NCBI RefSeq assembly: GCF_017831975.1
Contig: NZ_JAFDSS010000001.1
Coordinates: 2,666,001 to 2,730,000, forward strand
DNA from: Microbacterium terrae
Lineage (GTDB): Bacteria; Actinomycetota; Actinomycetes; Actinomycetales; Microbacteriaceae
DNA length: 64,000 nucleotides
Direction: 5' to 3'
Part shown: positions 25,457-39,055 of the stretch, one piece after another
How the letters are laid out: every line of letters starts with the position of its first letter
How positions within the stretch are numbered: the first letter of the stretch is position 1
The notes under the pieces: generated by a model
Database searches by the model: none
Told to the model about the DNA's origin: nothing
What the model saw: only the letters and a program-made list of their open reading frames with translations
Position numbers and translations under genes: made by a program

Positions 25457-27223
25457 TCACGCCTCGAGCAGGACCATCGCCTCCTCGAGCGTGGGGGCGA
25501 CCTGCTCGACGCGGGCGTCGATGCCCTCGAGCGCCGCGCGAACATCGCCCGTCGACGTGCCCGCGACGCGCACCGTGCGCCCCGAGAGCATCGTCGGCAG
25601 CCCGGCTGCGCTCAGGGCGGTGAAGGCCCGTTGCCATTCGGGCGCGGTCACGAGCACTGCCTCGACTCCGGCGGTGAGGTCGTCGACCGCCCCCATGCCC
25701 AGCAGCTTGCCCTGCGACATCAGCGCCAGACGCGAGCACTGCTCAGCCTCCTGGAGGTAGTGCGTGGTGACGATCACCCCGCGCCCCGCGTCGGCCTGCG
25801 CATGGATGATGTCCCACAGGCGCGCCCGAGAGAGCGGGTCGACGCCCGACGTCGGCTCGTCGAGCACGAGCAGGTCGGGGTCATGGGCCAGGGCGAGCGC
25901 GAAGGCGAGTTGGCGCTGTCGCCCGAGGCCGATGGTGTTCACCGGCTTCCGCTCCACCGAGGCGATCGAGTCCGGAAGCGCGACGCGGTCGACGCCGTAG
26001 ACCTGAGCCGCGAACTCGACGTTCTCGCGCACGCTGAGGGTTCGGTAGAGCCCCAGCCCTTGCGGCACGTAGCCGAGCCGACGACGGGATGCCGCGTCCG
26101 GCGTACGACCGAACAGCAGCGCTTCGCCCGAATCTGCCGCATCGAGTCCGATGAGGGCACGGAGGAAGGTCGTCTTCCCGGCCCCGTTCGCGCCGATGAG
26201 GCCGACGATCTCGCCGGCGCGCACCTGCAGCGACACGTCGTCGACGGCGACGTGCGCGCCGAACCTGCGGGTGACCGCGCGCCCCTCCGCCAACACGTCG
26301 CCGAGGTGCGCTGCGGGTTGCTCGCCGCTGGGGAGCTCCGACGTCTCGCGCTGCGCTCCCGCTTCGCGCTGGGCGCGCGCCTCACGGCGCGGATGGAGTG
26401 ACTGCGCCTCGACCGGCATGCGCGACGACAGCGTCAGCGCGATGAGGGCGTCCTCGAGGTCGGGCGCGGCGACCGGCGATGCGATCGTGGAGTCCGGCGA
26501 CCACACGTGGCGCTGCGCGCCGCGCCGCCACGTACGTTCACCGGCAGGGCTGTCTGCGGGCACCACGCCGATCGCACCGGGTATGCCGGCGATGATCGTG
26601 TCGGGAGTGCCGGCCACGAGCACGCGCCCGGCATCGAGAGCGGTGACGGACGCCGCGCGCTGCGCCTCGTCGAGATAGGTGGTCGCGAGCAGCACCGCGG
26701 TGTCGCCGGTCGCCGCCGCCGAGATCAGCCGCCACAGCTCGACGCGGCTGACCGGGTCGACGCCGGTGCTGGGCTCGTCGAGGAGGATCAGCGCAGGAGC
26801 GTGCAGGATCGCGAGCACGAAGCCGAGCTTCTGGCGCATGCCGCCCGACAGGTCGCGCCCGAGCCTGCCGCGCGCCTGGACCAGGCCCGCCCGCTCGAGC
26901 AGCTCGTCACCGCGGGAGCGGATCGCCTTCGCCGCCATGCCGTAGGAGCGGCCGACGAAGTCCACGTTCTCGATGACACTGAGGTTGCCCCACACGCCCG
27001 ATGTCGCCGGCTGATAACCGATGTGCGCGGAATCGACGCTGCGCACCGCTCCCGCGTCGACGGCGACGCGGCCCGCCAGCACGCGGAGCAGCGTGGACTT
27101 GCCCGCGCCGTCGCCGCCGACGACGGCGGTGACCTCACCGGCGGGTACCGCAAGGGTCGCGTCGTCGAGCGCGAGCGTCGATCCGAACGAGACGCGGATG
27201 CCGGTGACCTCGGCGCCGCTCAT
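25457..27223 (-). CDS. ABC exporter ATPase with two fused nucleotide-binding domains (YbhF-like)
   Basis: 588 residues carrying two ATPase domains. NBD1 (about 1-230): Walker A GGDGAGKST, signature LSGGMRQKLGF, Walker B LILLDEPSTGVD, but the H-loop reads LLATTYLDEAQ with Thr where His is expected. NBD2 (about 305-530): Walker A GANGAGKTT, H-loop VTTHYLQEAEQ intact, Walker B LVLDEPTSGVD, but the signature is the odd IGLGRQRQ. The linker is rich in Arg/Glu/Gln. The two lesions fall in the same composite ATP site. The ATG overlaps the stop codon of the permease gene encoded upstream on the minus strand (27220-27223), so the two form a coupled two-gene exporter. Cargo unknown. Confidence 0.9.
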   Translation of the reverse strand: MSGAEVTGIRVSFGSTLALDDATLAVPAGEVTAVVGGDGAGKSTLLRVLAGRVAVDAGAVRSVDSAHIGYQPATSGVWGNLSVIENVDFVGRSYGMAAKAIRSRGDELLERAGLVQARGRLGRDLSGGMRQKLGFVLAILHAPALILLDEPSTGVDPVSRVELWRLISAAATGDTAVLLATTYLDEAQRAASVTALDAGRVLVAGTPDTIIAGIPGAIGVVPADSPAGERTWRRGAQRHVWSPDSTIASPVAAPDLEDALIALTLSSRMPVEAQSLHPRREARAQREAGAQRETSELPSGEQPAAHLGDVLAEGRAVTRRFGAHVAVDDVSLQVRAGEIVGLIGANGAGKTTFLRALIGLDAADSGEALLFGRTPDAASRRRLGYVPQGLGLYRTLSVRENVEFAAQVYGVDRVALPDSIASVERKPVNTIGLGRQRQLAFALALAHDPDLLVLDEPTSGVDPLSRARLWDIIHAQADAGRGVIVTTHYLQEAEQCSRLALMSQGKLLGMGAVDDLTAGVEAVLVTAPEWQRAFTALSAAGLPTMLSGRTVRVAGTSTGDVRAALEGIDARVEQVAPTLEEAMVLLEA

Positions 27224-28299
27224 CGCCGCGCTCCGTGCAGCCGGGGTTTTGCCGGTGAGATGCTGGCATGCAGTCGCACGACAGCGAGCCCGAAGATGAC
27301 GACGGCCATCACGGCGAGGATCGTGAGCGGAAGCCACAGCGCATCCCACGATGCACCGCGCAGCATCACTCCCTGCGACACCATCGTGAAGTAGGTGAGC
27401 GGCAGCAGATAGCCGATCCAGCGCACCCCCGCGGCCATGGCATCGAGCGGGAAGATCATGCCCGACAGCAGGATCTGCGGGAGCAGGGTCATCATCGCGA
27501 GCTGAATGGCCTGACCAGACGTCTGCGACACCGACGATATGAGCACGCCGATACCCAGGACCGCGAACAGGAAGAGCGCTGCGCCGACGATGAACACCCA
27601 CACGCTGCCGACGAACGGCACGCCGAACAGCCAGATGCCGAGCGTGGCGATCAGCACCATGTCGAACGAGGCGAGCAGGAAGTAGGGCATGATCTTCCCG
27701 AGGATCACCGCTGTCGCGCTGAGCGGCATGACGGCGAGCTGCTCGAGGGTTCCCGACTCGCGCTCGCGCACGAGACCGATGCTCGTGATGATCGTGCCGA
27801 TGAAGGTGAGGATGAGTCCGATGATCGCCGGAATCATCACCCACGACGTCTTCAGATCCGGGTTGAAGAGCACCTCGATGTCGACGGCCGGCGCTTGCGG
27901 GTTCTGCACCAGCTGCTGCTGCACTTGGGTGAACAGCACGAGCGACGACTGCGCGGCGAACAGGTTCGACCCGTCGAGGTAGACCGTGATCTGATCCGCG
28001 TCGGCGACGATCGCGATGTCGGCGACGTTGTCGACGAGAGCCTGCTGGCCGTCGGCGGCGGTCTCGTCGGCGTCGACGGACACGAGGGTCAGGTGGTCAG
28101 CGAGCTCCTCGTTCTCGTCGATCAGATCGGCAGCGGCCTCGGCGTCAGCGCCGACCACGACCACCGAGAACTCGTCGACGGTGAAGTTCGCCGCGTAGCC
28201 GAAGATGATCAGCAGCAGCAGCGGAAGGACGACCAGCATGCCCAGGGTCCGACGATCGCGTCGAAGCTCCTGGAACTCCTTGATGAAGACAGCGCGCAT
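27220..28299 (-). CDS. ABC-2 type transporter permease
   Basis: 359-residue membrane subunit paired with the tandem-NBD ATPase. MRAVFIKEFQELRRDRRTLG followed by a first helix (MLVVLPLLLLIIFGYAANF) is typical of ABC-2 exporters. A large extracytoplasmic domain (about 45-180) and five clustered C-terminal helices follow. The family block SIGLVRERESGTLEQLAVMP is present. Related two-gene systems (YbhF/YbhR/YbhS) export drugs or lipids. The start chosen is the ATG before the invariant ExFxxLRRDR block; a GTG five codons upstream is possible. Confidence 0.9.
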   Translation of the reverse strand: MRAVFIKEFQELRRDRRTLGMLVVLPLLLLIIFGYAANFTVDEFSVVVVGADAEAAADLIDENEELADHLTLVSVDADETAADGQQALVDNVADIAIVADADQITVYLDGSNLFAAQSSLVLFTQVQQQLVQNPQAPAVDIEVLFNPDLKTSWVMIPAIIGLILTFIGTIITSIGLVRERESGTLEQLAVMPLSATAVILGKIMPYFLLASFDMVLIATLGIWLFGVPFVGSVWVFIVGAALFLFAVLGIGVLISSVSQTSGQAIQLAMMTLLPQILLSGMIFPLDAMAAGVRWIGYLLPLTYFTMVSQGVMLRGASWDALWLPLTILAVMAVVIFGLAVVRLHASISPAKPRLHGARR

Positions 28300-28374
28300 G
28301 GGGGCATTATTCACCCGCTGCACGGGCGCGCGCCTCACCTCACAACACGGTGGGGCGAATCGCCTCGTTAACGC

Positions 28375-28406
28375 AGATAGGCCACCCGGCGTTGGGTGGC
28401 CTATCT
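28375..28406 (-). terminator. Terminator hairpin of the rRNA operon
   Basis: AGATAGGCCACCC (28375-28387) and GGGTGGCCTATCT (28394-28406) form a 13-bp stem with a six-base loop. It lies 14 bases beyond the 3' end of 5S rRNA in the minus-strand direction. There is no clear T tract. Confidence 0.8.
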
Positions 28407-28419
28407 GTCTAAAGGAAGT

Positions 28420-28536
28420 CCGGCGGTGTCCTACTCTCCCACAGGGTCCCCCCTGCAGTACCATCGGCGCTGAGAGGCTTAGCTTCCGGGTTCGGAATGT
28501 GACCGGGCGTTTCCCTCTCGCTATGGCCGCCGAAAC
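28420..28536 (-). rRNA. rrf: 5S ribosomal RNA
   Basis: The sequence, read on the minus strand, starts near GTTTCGGCGGCCATAGCG and ends near GGACACCGCCGG. It includes the conserved CGAACCCGGAAGC-type loop. The length of about 117 bases is standard. Ends are estimated from the terminal stem pairing. Confidence 0.93.
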
Positions 28537-28600
28537 ACTATTGATGTTTCAATCGTGCACACAACAATCAGTTTGTTGGTGCGGTTCTCGACCGTACATC

Positions 28601-28624
28601 GAGAACCACTCAGTGGACGCAAGC
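28601..28624 (-). other. 3' arm of the 23S rRNA processing stem
   Basis: This 24-base segment in the 23S-5S spacer is nearly the reverse complement of 31859-31882 upstream of 23S. In the transcript it would form 21 Watson-Crick pairs, two G-U pairs and one mismatch. It is the expected RNase III-type stem bracketing pre-23S rRNA. Confidence 0.75.
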
Positions 28625-28635
28625 ACCTAGAACGG

Positions 28636-31746
<3,111 letters not shown>

Positions 31747-31858
31747 ATCACATGAGTTGAATCAAAACTCGACCCAGGCCGAAACCTGGATCAGAAATTG
31801 ACTAATGATCTTTAAGATCATCAAAACAAGAACAATCCGAAGATCATCCTTGCAAGAT

Positions 31859-31882
31859 GCTCGCGTCCACTGTGTAGTTCTC
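31859..31882 (-). other. 5' arm of the 23S rRNA processing stem
   Basis: Upstream partner of 28601-28624. In the minus-strand transcript it contains the GAGAACTACACAGTGG element, resembling the GAGAACTCAACAGCG element in the 16S leader. The rest of the 16S-23S spacer (31747-32176, about 430 bases) holds no tRNA gene that I can find. Confidence 0.7.
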
Positions 31883-32092
31883 AAAGTACGGGCGGGATCC
31901 TCCCCCACCACCAGCACACAGCCGGCAGCAGACAAGGCCCAGAAGGCCCAACAACACCACGACCCCGAAAGGCCCCGGCATCCGGTCCCTCAGGACCCAA
32001 CAGCGTGCAGCCACCCCGCTCACCAACCCCCACCTTCCAACCCGACCCCGAAGGACCTGGCGTACTAGTGCGAATCAGCCGCGCTGACAGCA

Positions 32093-32101
32093 TGTCAAAT
32101 G
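32093..32101 (-). other. 3' arm of the 16S rRNA processing stem (core)
   Basis: TGTCAAATG in the spacer after 16S is the reverse complement of CATTTGACA at 33866-33874 in the 16S leader. The nine-base core pairing would close the pre-16S stem. Confidence 0.5.
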
Positions 32102-32171
32102 TTCCACCCATGAGCTCCCTGCAGACACATTCGGTCTGATCAGGGTTCTGGACTCCGAAGAGTCAGATGCT

Positions 32172-33699
<1,528 letters not shown>

Positions 33700-33952
33700 A
33701 GAAAAAATGCATACGAACCAGGGAAAAACCGGAACGCAGCGAGTTTGAACTGACCAAAGAGATAAATCATTGCTGACTATCCGTTTGCCAACCCCCGAAA
33801 GGGCTGGACTTTGATCCAAAGGAATTCTCAACCAACCCAAAAAAGGTTGGACGAGGATAATTTGGCATTTGACAAGTGCACGCTGTTGAGTTCTCAAGGA
33901 TCGGACACCCAACCAGACCAACCCACCAAATGGGCGGCCCCAGAAGGGCAAC
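33700..33952 (-). other. 16S rRNA leader
   Basis: Transcribed leader between the inferred start point and 16S. It contains the minus-strand GAGAACTCAACAGCGTGC element common in actinobacterial rRNA leaders (about 33878-33899), the 16S stem arm at 33866-33874, and an AACCAACCC/GGGTTGGTT-type hairpin near 33832-33850. It encodes no protein. Confidence 0.7.
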
Positions 33953-33958
33953 TTCACT

Positions 33959-33986
33959 ATCTTATCTCCTGCGCTCGATCTGTCAA
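33959..33986 (-). promoter_or_regulatory. rRNA operon promoter
   Basis: Minus-strand -35 TTGACA (33981-33986) and -10 TAAGAT (33959-33964) with a 16-base spacer, placing the start near 33952. It is the closest match to consensus in the window. From 33987 to 34359 I see no gene; only the SD of the next plus-strand gene is recognisable. Confidence 0.8.
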
Positions 33987-34359
33987 ATCGGCTCAGCTGC
34001 TCTCACAGCCGCTCCGGGCAGCAGATCAGCCGCACAGGAACAACCACTCCGCGATCAGAAGATCTTCGCCTCTTGCGAGGTGTGGAGTGGAGGTGGTTCA
34101 GAACTTGAGGGGTGCGGGGCCTTGGCCTCTCCGCTCTTCCCTTTGGGCCGAACAAGTAAAACTTTACGTGGCTCGGGTGCATCCGTCGAATCGGGGCCGC
34201 ATCCCGGGCGTGTCGCAGGCCTCCAGCCGCGGAAACACGCGGAAGCGTCGCAGTGCGTCAGCGATTCACCGTGGCCTCTCGCCCCCGTCACGGGGTGGTT
34301 GTATCGTGTGCCTCGACCGCCGGGGCCACGTGCGCCCCGGGCAGAGGAAGGATGCGCGG

Positions 34360-34806
34360 ATGACCGATGAACTTCTCATGGGGCCGATCGACTATCTGAT
34401 CGTCGAGTGGCCCCCCGGCTCTCCGTTGACAGGGGAGGCATTCCCCCACCTCGTCGACCTCGTCGACCGCGGGCTCATCCGCATCCTCGACCTGTCATTC
34501 GTGATCAAGGGTGAGGACGGCACCGTCACCGAGGTCGACATCGCCGACTTCGACGGCGACGGCATCCCCGACCTCGCCGTCTTCGAGGGCGTGCACTCCG
34601 ACCTGATCGGCGACGAGGAGTATGCCGAGGCCGGCGACGCCCTCGCACCGGGCGCGGCCGGCGCGATCATCATCTACGAGAACGCGTGGGCCGCACCGTT
34701 CGCCACCGCGCTGCGCCGCAACGGCGCGCAGCTCATCGCCGCCGGGCGCATCCCCGCCGACGCCATCCTCGCGACGCTCGACGCCCTCGACGCCGCAGAA
34801 GACTGA
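34360..34806 (+). CDS. DUF6325/DUF1269-like small protein
   Basis: 148 residues starting MTDELLMGPIDYLIVEW, with GGAAGG seven bases upstream. The N-terminal ferredoxin-like strand PIDYLIVEWPPGSP and the block GLIRILDLSFVIKGEDG are typical of a family of actinobacterial cytoplasmic proteins of unknown function. The segment FDGDGIPDLAVFEG looks like a calcium-binding-type loop. An Ala/Gly-rich C-terminal helix region IIIYENAWAAPFA follows. The gene is coupled (17-base gap) to the SHOCT-domain gene downstream; such pairs recur in Actinobacteria and may act together. Confidence 0.8.
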   Translation: MTDELLMGPIDYLIVEWPPGSPLTGEAFPHLVDLVDRGLIRILDLSFVIKGEDGTVTEVDIADFDGDGIPDLAVFEGVHSDLIGDEEYAEAGDALAPGAAGAIIIYENAWAAPFATALRRNGAQLIAAGRIPADAILATLDALDAAED

Positions 34807-34823
34807 GAAAGGACACCTTCAGA

Positions 34824-35132
34824 ATGGGACTCCTCCGCGGCGTAGCCCGCACCGCCGTCATCGCCGGCACCGCCACAGCCGTCTCGAATCGCGTCTCGCG
34901 CCGTCAGGCCAATCGTTGGGAGCAGCAGGCCGACGCCCAGGCGTACAACGAGCAGCAGCAGGCTGCCGCCTACGCACCCCCGCCCGCGCCGGCGGCGCCC
35001 GCGGCCCCGGCGGCACCCTCGTCGGATGACACCCTCGCGAAGCTGACGCAGCTGGGCCAGCTCAAGGCCGCCGGTGTCCTCACCGAAGCGGAGTTCGAGG
35101 CGCAGAAAGCCAAGATCCTCGCGGGTCTGTAA
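34824..35132 (+). CDS. Small SHOCT-domain protein
   Basis: 102 residues. A short hydrophobic N-terminal stretch (GVARTAVIAGTATAVSNRVS) is followed by a Gln/Ala-rich and Pro/Ala-rich linker. The last 30 residues are a SHOCT domain (LGQLKAAGVLTEAEFEAQKA). SHOCT domains are short helical oligomerisation modules. GAAAGGA upstream is the SD. It lies in a two-gene unit with the DUF6325-like gene and is followed by a strong hairpin. Confidence 0.85.
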   Translation: MGLLRGVARTAVIAGTATAVSNRVSRRQANRWEQQADAQAYNEQQQAAAYAPPPAPAAPAAPAAPSSDDTLAKLTQLGQLKAAGVLTEAEFEAQKAKILAGL

Positions 35133-35151
35133 GACACCGAACATCTCCATA

Positions 35152-35187
35152 GGAACGGCCGGACCGCATGAGCGGTCCGGCCGTTCC
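35152..35187 (+). terminator. Perfect 16-bp hairpin ending the SHOCT gene unit
   Basis: Arms 35152-35167 and 35172-35187 are exact reverse complements around the tetraloop ATGA. It starts 19 bases after the stop codon. No T tract follows. Confidence 0.75.
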
Positions 35188-35212
35188 GCTGTGCGAGGAG
35201 CTGCGGACGCCC

Positions 35213-35274
35213 TTGACGCGCAGCGTGGAATGCGGTTACCGTCGGAATCGGCGCACCTGAGAAAGCGCTTTCTC
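35213..35274 (+). promoter_or_regulatory. Promoter and LacI-type operator of the pectate lyase gene
   Basis: -35 TTGACG (35213-35218) and -10 TACCGT (35237-35242) have an 18-base spacer. The perfect 16-bp palindrome GAGAAAGCGCTTTCTC (35259-35274) lies just after the expected start point. Its core AAAGCGCTTT matches the operators of the mannan locus, about 16 kb away. Confidence 0.7.
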
Positions 35275-35316
35275 GGCTGTTCGACGCGGAACAGCCGACT
35301 CTCGACGAGGAGAACG

Positions 35317-38300
35317 ATGTCCCGGATCACGCGCGCCCTCCGCGCCCCTGTCGCCGTCCTGCTGGCAGCCGCCCTGTGCCTCGGCGGCGCCGTATCCGCC
35401 GGAGCGGTCGGTCAGCCGTCGGCTCTGGATGCGAGCTCGCTCGCCCCCGGCGACTACGTCGCCTCCACCGACACCGGCACCGACTTCCGCATCGCCGCAG
35501 TCGCCGGCAAGGCCGTCACCGTCGACGGCCACGCCCGCGTCTCCGACCGCGGTGGCGAGTTCACCCAGCGCATCAAGCTCAACGGCTCCGGTACGGCCGA
35601 TGCCCGGTCGCTGCACTTCACCGTCGCCGAGGCAGACGTGCCGACCCAGGTGTTCGTGAACGCGCGCAGCGGAAGCGGCACCGCCGACCGCGCCATCGCG
35701 CTGTACAACGCCGGCGGCGAGGTCGCCCGTGTGCCCGCCCTCGCCGACAGCGCCATCACCGCCGTCCGCACCGAGAGCTTCACCGTGACCACGCCGGGCG
35801 ACTACTGGCTCGCGTCTCCGAGCTCGGGCGTGAACGTCTACTACGCACAGGTCGGCGCGTTCGATCCTGCTGTGCGCACCGCCTGGAGCACCGTCGCGGC
35901 TCCGACCGTCGACGCGCTCACCGTCGACCCGGCCGACCCGACCAGCATCCTCGTGGACTACTCCGCCGCGCTCGGCGCGGACGGCGGCGACGTCGTCTAT
36001 GCGACCCTCTACGACGCCGCGGGCGCGGTTGCCGACCAGACGCTCGCCGCTGCGGGCGCCGCATCCGGCACCCTCGCCCTGACGCCTCCCGCATCCGGCG
36101 ACTTCAGCGTCGAGGTGCGCATCACCCGCTACCTCGAAGACGCTCCGCTCGTGTCGGCGCGCGCCGCCCTCGCCGGCTTCGCTCTGCCGCTGGCCGCGCC
36201 TGAGATCACGGGTGCTCTCACCAGCGAGGTGACCGCAGCCGGTGCGACAGTCGCCCTCACCTGGTCGGCCTCCCCCGAGGCGGAGTCGTACTCGGTCGAG
36301 ACGAGCAGCGGCGGCGGCGCGTTCACCACCGTGCTCGACGGCCTCACCGACACCTCCGCGAACGTCACCGGGCTCTCCCCGGCGACGACCTATGCGATGC
36401 GCGTCGTGGCGCATCGCGGCGACGCCTCCACCGCGGGCACCGCCGTCGACGTCGCCGTCGCGGGTGCGCCGGAGCGCTGGCAGATCGCCGATGTCGGCTC
36501 GAATGCCGGCTCGGGCGGAACCGTCGCCCGGAACGACGACGGGTCGATCACCTTCGACGCCCGCGCCAGCTCGACCAAGCTCGCCACCAGCGAGGACGGG
36601 TTCCAGTACTACTACACGGAGATCGACCCCCAGACCGAGAACTTCACGCTCTCGGCGACGTTCCGGGTCGACGACGCCGCCCTCAAGGACGCACAGTCAG
36701 GCTTCGGCGTCATCGCGATCGACGCACTCGTGCCGGCCGAGTCGCCCGCACGGTACTTCAACTCCGCCGGCGCCATGCTCACCCGGTACAACTGGGGCAG
36801 CGGTGCCGGCGAGTGGTACGACGGCACGCCCGGCGCGCGTTTCGTGCACGGCTACACCGGCGCGCCGACCGACAACACCGCGGGCGCCCGCGACATGAGC
36901 GACTCCGAGATGTTCGACGCCGACTGGCGCCCCGACACGGCCGGAGTGAAGTTCCAGACCGGCGACGTGTACGAACTCGCCCTGCGCAAGTCCAACACGG
37001 GGTTCCACGCCATGTGGACGCGCGGTGACGAGGTGCTCGAGGTCATCCAGTACGACCCCGACATGCTGCTTCAGCAAGACACCGAGAAGCTGTACGTCGG
37101 AATGGCTGTGGCGCGCAAGATCATGGTGACCGTCACCGACTGGGAGTTCACGACGATCCACCCCGACGACGACGAGCCCGCCGAGGAGCCGCCCGTCGAG
37201 TACGTGACCCCCGAGCTCTCGGTCGACGTCACCCGCACGACACCCGAGTCCGAGCTCGCGATCCCCCTGGTCACGAACGTGTACGGCACCGGACAGATCC
37301 TGGATGCCGCGGGCGAGGTCGTCGCCGACGGCATCGTGCTCGAGCCGGGCGAGCAGGGCTTCGGAACAGTGGCGCTCGCTCCGGGGGAGAACGCGTTCAC
37401 CGCGCGCCTCCTCCCCTCGGCCGAGCAGCCGCAGCTCGGCGAGCGCGAAGAGCTGGCGTCGCTCGACCCGGTCGATGTGCCCCTGACCGTGACCGTCGAT
37501 TCGTACGGCGGTCCGGGCCAGTCGATCTGGGTCGCCCCCGACGGAACGGCGCACGGCCTCGGCACGCGGGCCGATCCGCTCGACATCCACACCGCGGTCG
37601 CGTTCGCGCAGGCCGGGCAGCAGATCGTGCTGGAGGGCGGCACCTATACGCCGACGCGCGCGATCATCGCCCACCGCGGCCGCGACGGCACCGCCGACGA
37701 GCCCATCACCCTCATGAGCGAGCCCGGAAGCCGGGCGGTGCTCGACCTGTCGCAGTCGCCGGACGGCGGCCTCATCCTCCGCGGCGACTGGTGGCATGTC
37801 TACGACCTCGAGATCACCGGGTCGGCCGACAAGAAGAAGCCGATGCTCGTGCAGGGCGATCACAACGTCGTCGAGCGCGTGGAATCGCACCACAACAAAG
37901 ACACCGGTATCCAGATCTCGGGATCCGAGAGCGAGCCGCCCGCGCTGTGGCCCGCGCACAACCTCGTCGTCTCGTCGGTGTCGCATCACAACGCCGACGT
38001 CGGCGGCAACGACGCCGACGGGTTCGCCGCCAAGCTCACGGTCGGCGACGGCAACGTGTTCCGCAGCAACATCGCGTACAACAACATCGACGACGGCTGG
38101 GACCTCTACGCGAAGTCGACGACCGGCCCGATCGGGCGCGTGATCGTGGAGGACTCGGTCGCGTACGACAACGGCTGGCTCAGCGGCGACACGTCGGTCA
38201 CCGGGGAGGGCAACGGCTTCAAGCTGGGCGGCGAGTCGATGCCCGGCGACCATGTGCTGCGCAACTCGGTCAGCTTCGGCAACCTCGCCACGGGTGTGAC

Positions 38301-39033
38301 GTCGAATTCGGGCCCCGATGTGCAGCTCGAGAACGTCACCTCGGTCGGCAACGACCGCGGTGTGCGGCTCGAGACCAACGCCGCGGCCACCGCCTTCGGC
38401 GCGACCGGCGTGCTGTCATGGCAGTCGCCGTCACTCGACGCCCTGTCGCTCAAGCAGGCCGACACGTCGCTGCTGACCGACCCGTCGAACGTGTGGAACC
38501 TCGGCGGCGCGTCCCCCGTCACGGCCGACTGGTTCGTCTCGACCGACCTCGACGGCATCCGCCCCACCATCGCCGCCGACGGATCGGTCGACATGCACGG
38601 CCTTCTCGAGCTGACGGATGCCGCACCCGCGGCGACCGGCGCACGCCTGGGTGCGATCGAGCAGCCGACCGTCATCGAGGTGCTTCCCGAGGTGACCGTG
38701 CCGCTCGAGAACCTCGACGTGCCGACGGTGGTGGGCGAGCCGACCAAGGGTGCGAAGCTCACCGCCGATCCCGGAGAGTGGACCCACGCCGACGCGACGT
38801 TCACCTACCAGTGGCTGCGCGACGGCAAGCCGATCCCCGGGGCCGCCGCCGAGCGCGCGACCTACACGGTGCGCGGCATCGACCCCGGCCACACGCTGTC
38901 GGTCGAGGTGACTGCCACGGTGGATGGGCAGGAGCCGGTGACGGCCACGTCTGCCGCGGTCTCGGTCGCGCCGACCCGCCTCTCTCAGGCGATCGACCTG
39001 CTGCTGGACTGGCTCCGCCGTCTGTTCGGGTGA
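35317..39033 (+). CDS. Secreted multidomain pectate lyase, PL9 family
   Basis: 1238-residue exported enzyme cleaving polygalacturonate by beta-elimination. The signal peptide is MSRITRALRAPVAVLLAAAL with an AxA cleavage site (VSAGA); the SD is GACGAGGAG. Domains: N-terminal beta modules, a fibronectin type III module (about 290-385), a lectin/LamG-like module (385-610), a right-handed beta-helix (about 737-1090), and a C-terminal Ig-like module (about 1130-1215, TYQWLRDGKPIPGA). The PL9 site is intact: catalytic Lys906 in DGFAAKL and calcium ligands Asp925, Asp926 and Asp929 in IDDGWD. There is no LPxTG sorting signal; the end is an amphipathic helix IDLLLDWLRRLFG. Its operator suggests control by a LacI protein. 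Confidence 0.9.
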   Translation: MSRITRALRAPVAVLLAAALCLGGAVSAGAVGQPSALDASSLAPGDYVASTDTGTDFRIAAVAGKAVTVDGHARVSDRGGEFTQRIKLNGSGTADARSLHFTVAEADVPTQVFVNARSGSGTADRAIALYNAGGEVARVPALADSAITAVRTESFTVTTPGDYWLASPSSGVNVYYAQVGAFDPAVRTAWSTVAAPTVDALTVDPADPTSILVDYSAALGADGGDVVYATLYDAAGAVADQTLAAAGAASGTLALTPPASGDFSVEVRITRYLEDAPLVSARAALAGFALPLAAPEITGALTSEVTAAGATVALTWSASPEAESYSVETSSGGGAFTTVLDGLTDTSANVTGLSPATTYAMRVVAHRGDASTAGTAVDVAVAGAPERWQIADVGSNAGSGGTVARNDDGSITFDARASSTKLATSEDGFQYYYTEIDPQTENFTLSATFRVDDAALKDAQSGFGVIAIDALVPAESPARYFNSAGAMLTRYNWGSGAGEWYDGTPGARFVHGYTGAPTDNTAGARDMSDSEMFDADWRPDTAGVKFQTGDVYELALRKSNTGFHAMWTRGDEVLEVIQYDPDMLLQQDTEKLYVGMAVARKIMVTVTDWEFTTIHPDDDEPAEEPPVEYVTPELSVDVTRTTPESELAIPLVTNVYGTGQILDAAGEVVADGIVLEPGEQGFGTVALAPGENAFTARLLPSAEQPQLGEREELASLDPVDVPLTVTVDSYGGPGQSIWVAPDGTAHGLGTRADPLDIHTAVAFAQAGQQIVLEGGTYTPTRAIIAHRGRDGTADEPITLMSEPGSRAVLDLSQSPDGGLILRGDWWHVYDLEITGSADKKKPMLVQGDHNVVERVESHHNKDTGIQISGSESEPPALWPAHNLVVSSVSHHNADVGGNDADGFAAKLTVGDGNVFRSNIAYNNIDDGWDLYAKSTTGPIGRVIVEDSVAYDNGWLSGDTSVTGEGNGFKLGGESMPGDHVLRNSVSFGNLATGVTSNSGPDVQLENVTSVGNDRGVRLETNAAATAFGATGVLSWQSPSLDALSLKQADTSLLTDPSNVWNLGGASPVTADWFVSTDLDGIRPTIAADGSVDMHGLLELTDAAPAATGARLGAIEQPTVIEVLPEVTVPLENLDVPTVVGEPTKGAKLTADPGEWTHADATFTYQWLRDGKPIPGAAAERATYTVRGIDPGHTLSVEVTATVDGQEPVTATSAAVSVAPTRLSQAIDLLLDWLRRLFG

Positions 39034-39055
39034 GCCGAGCGCGGTGCGGTGGGGG

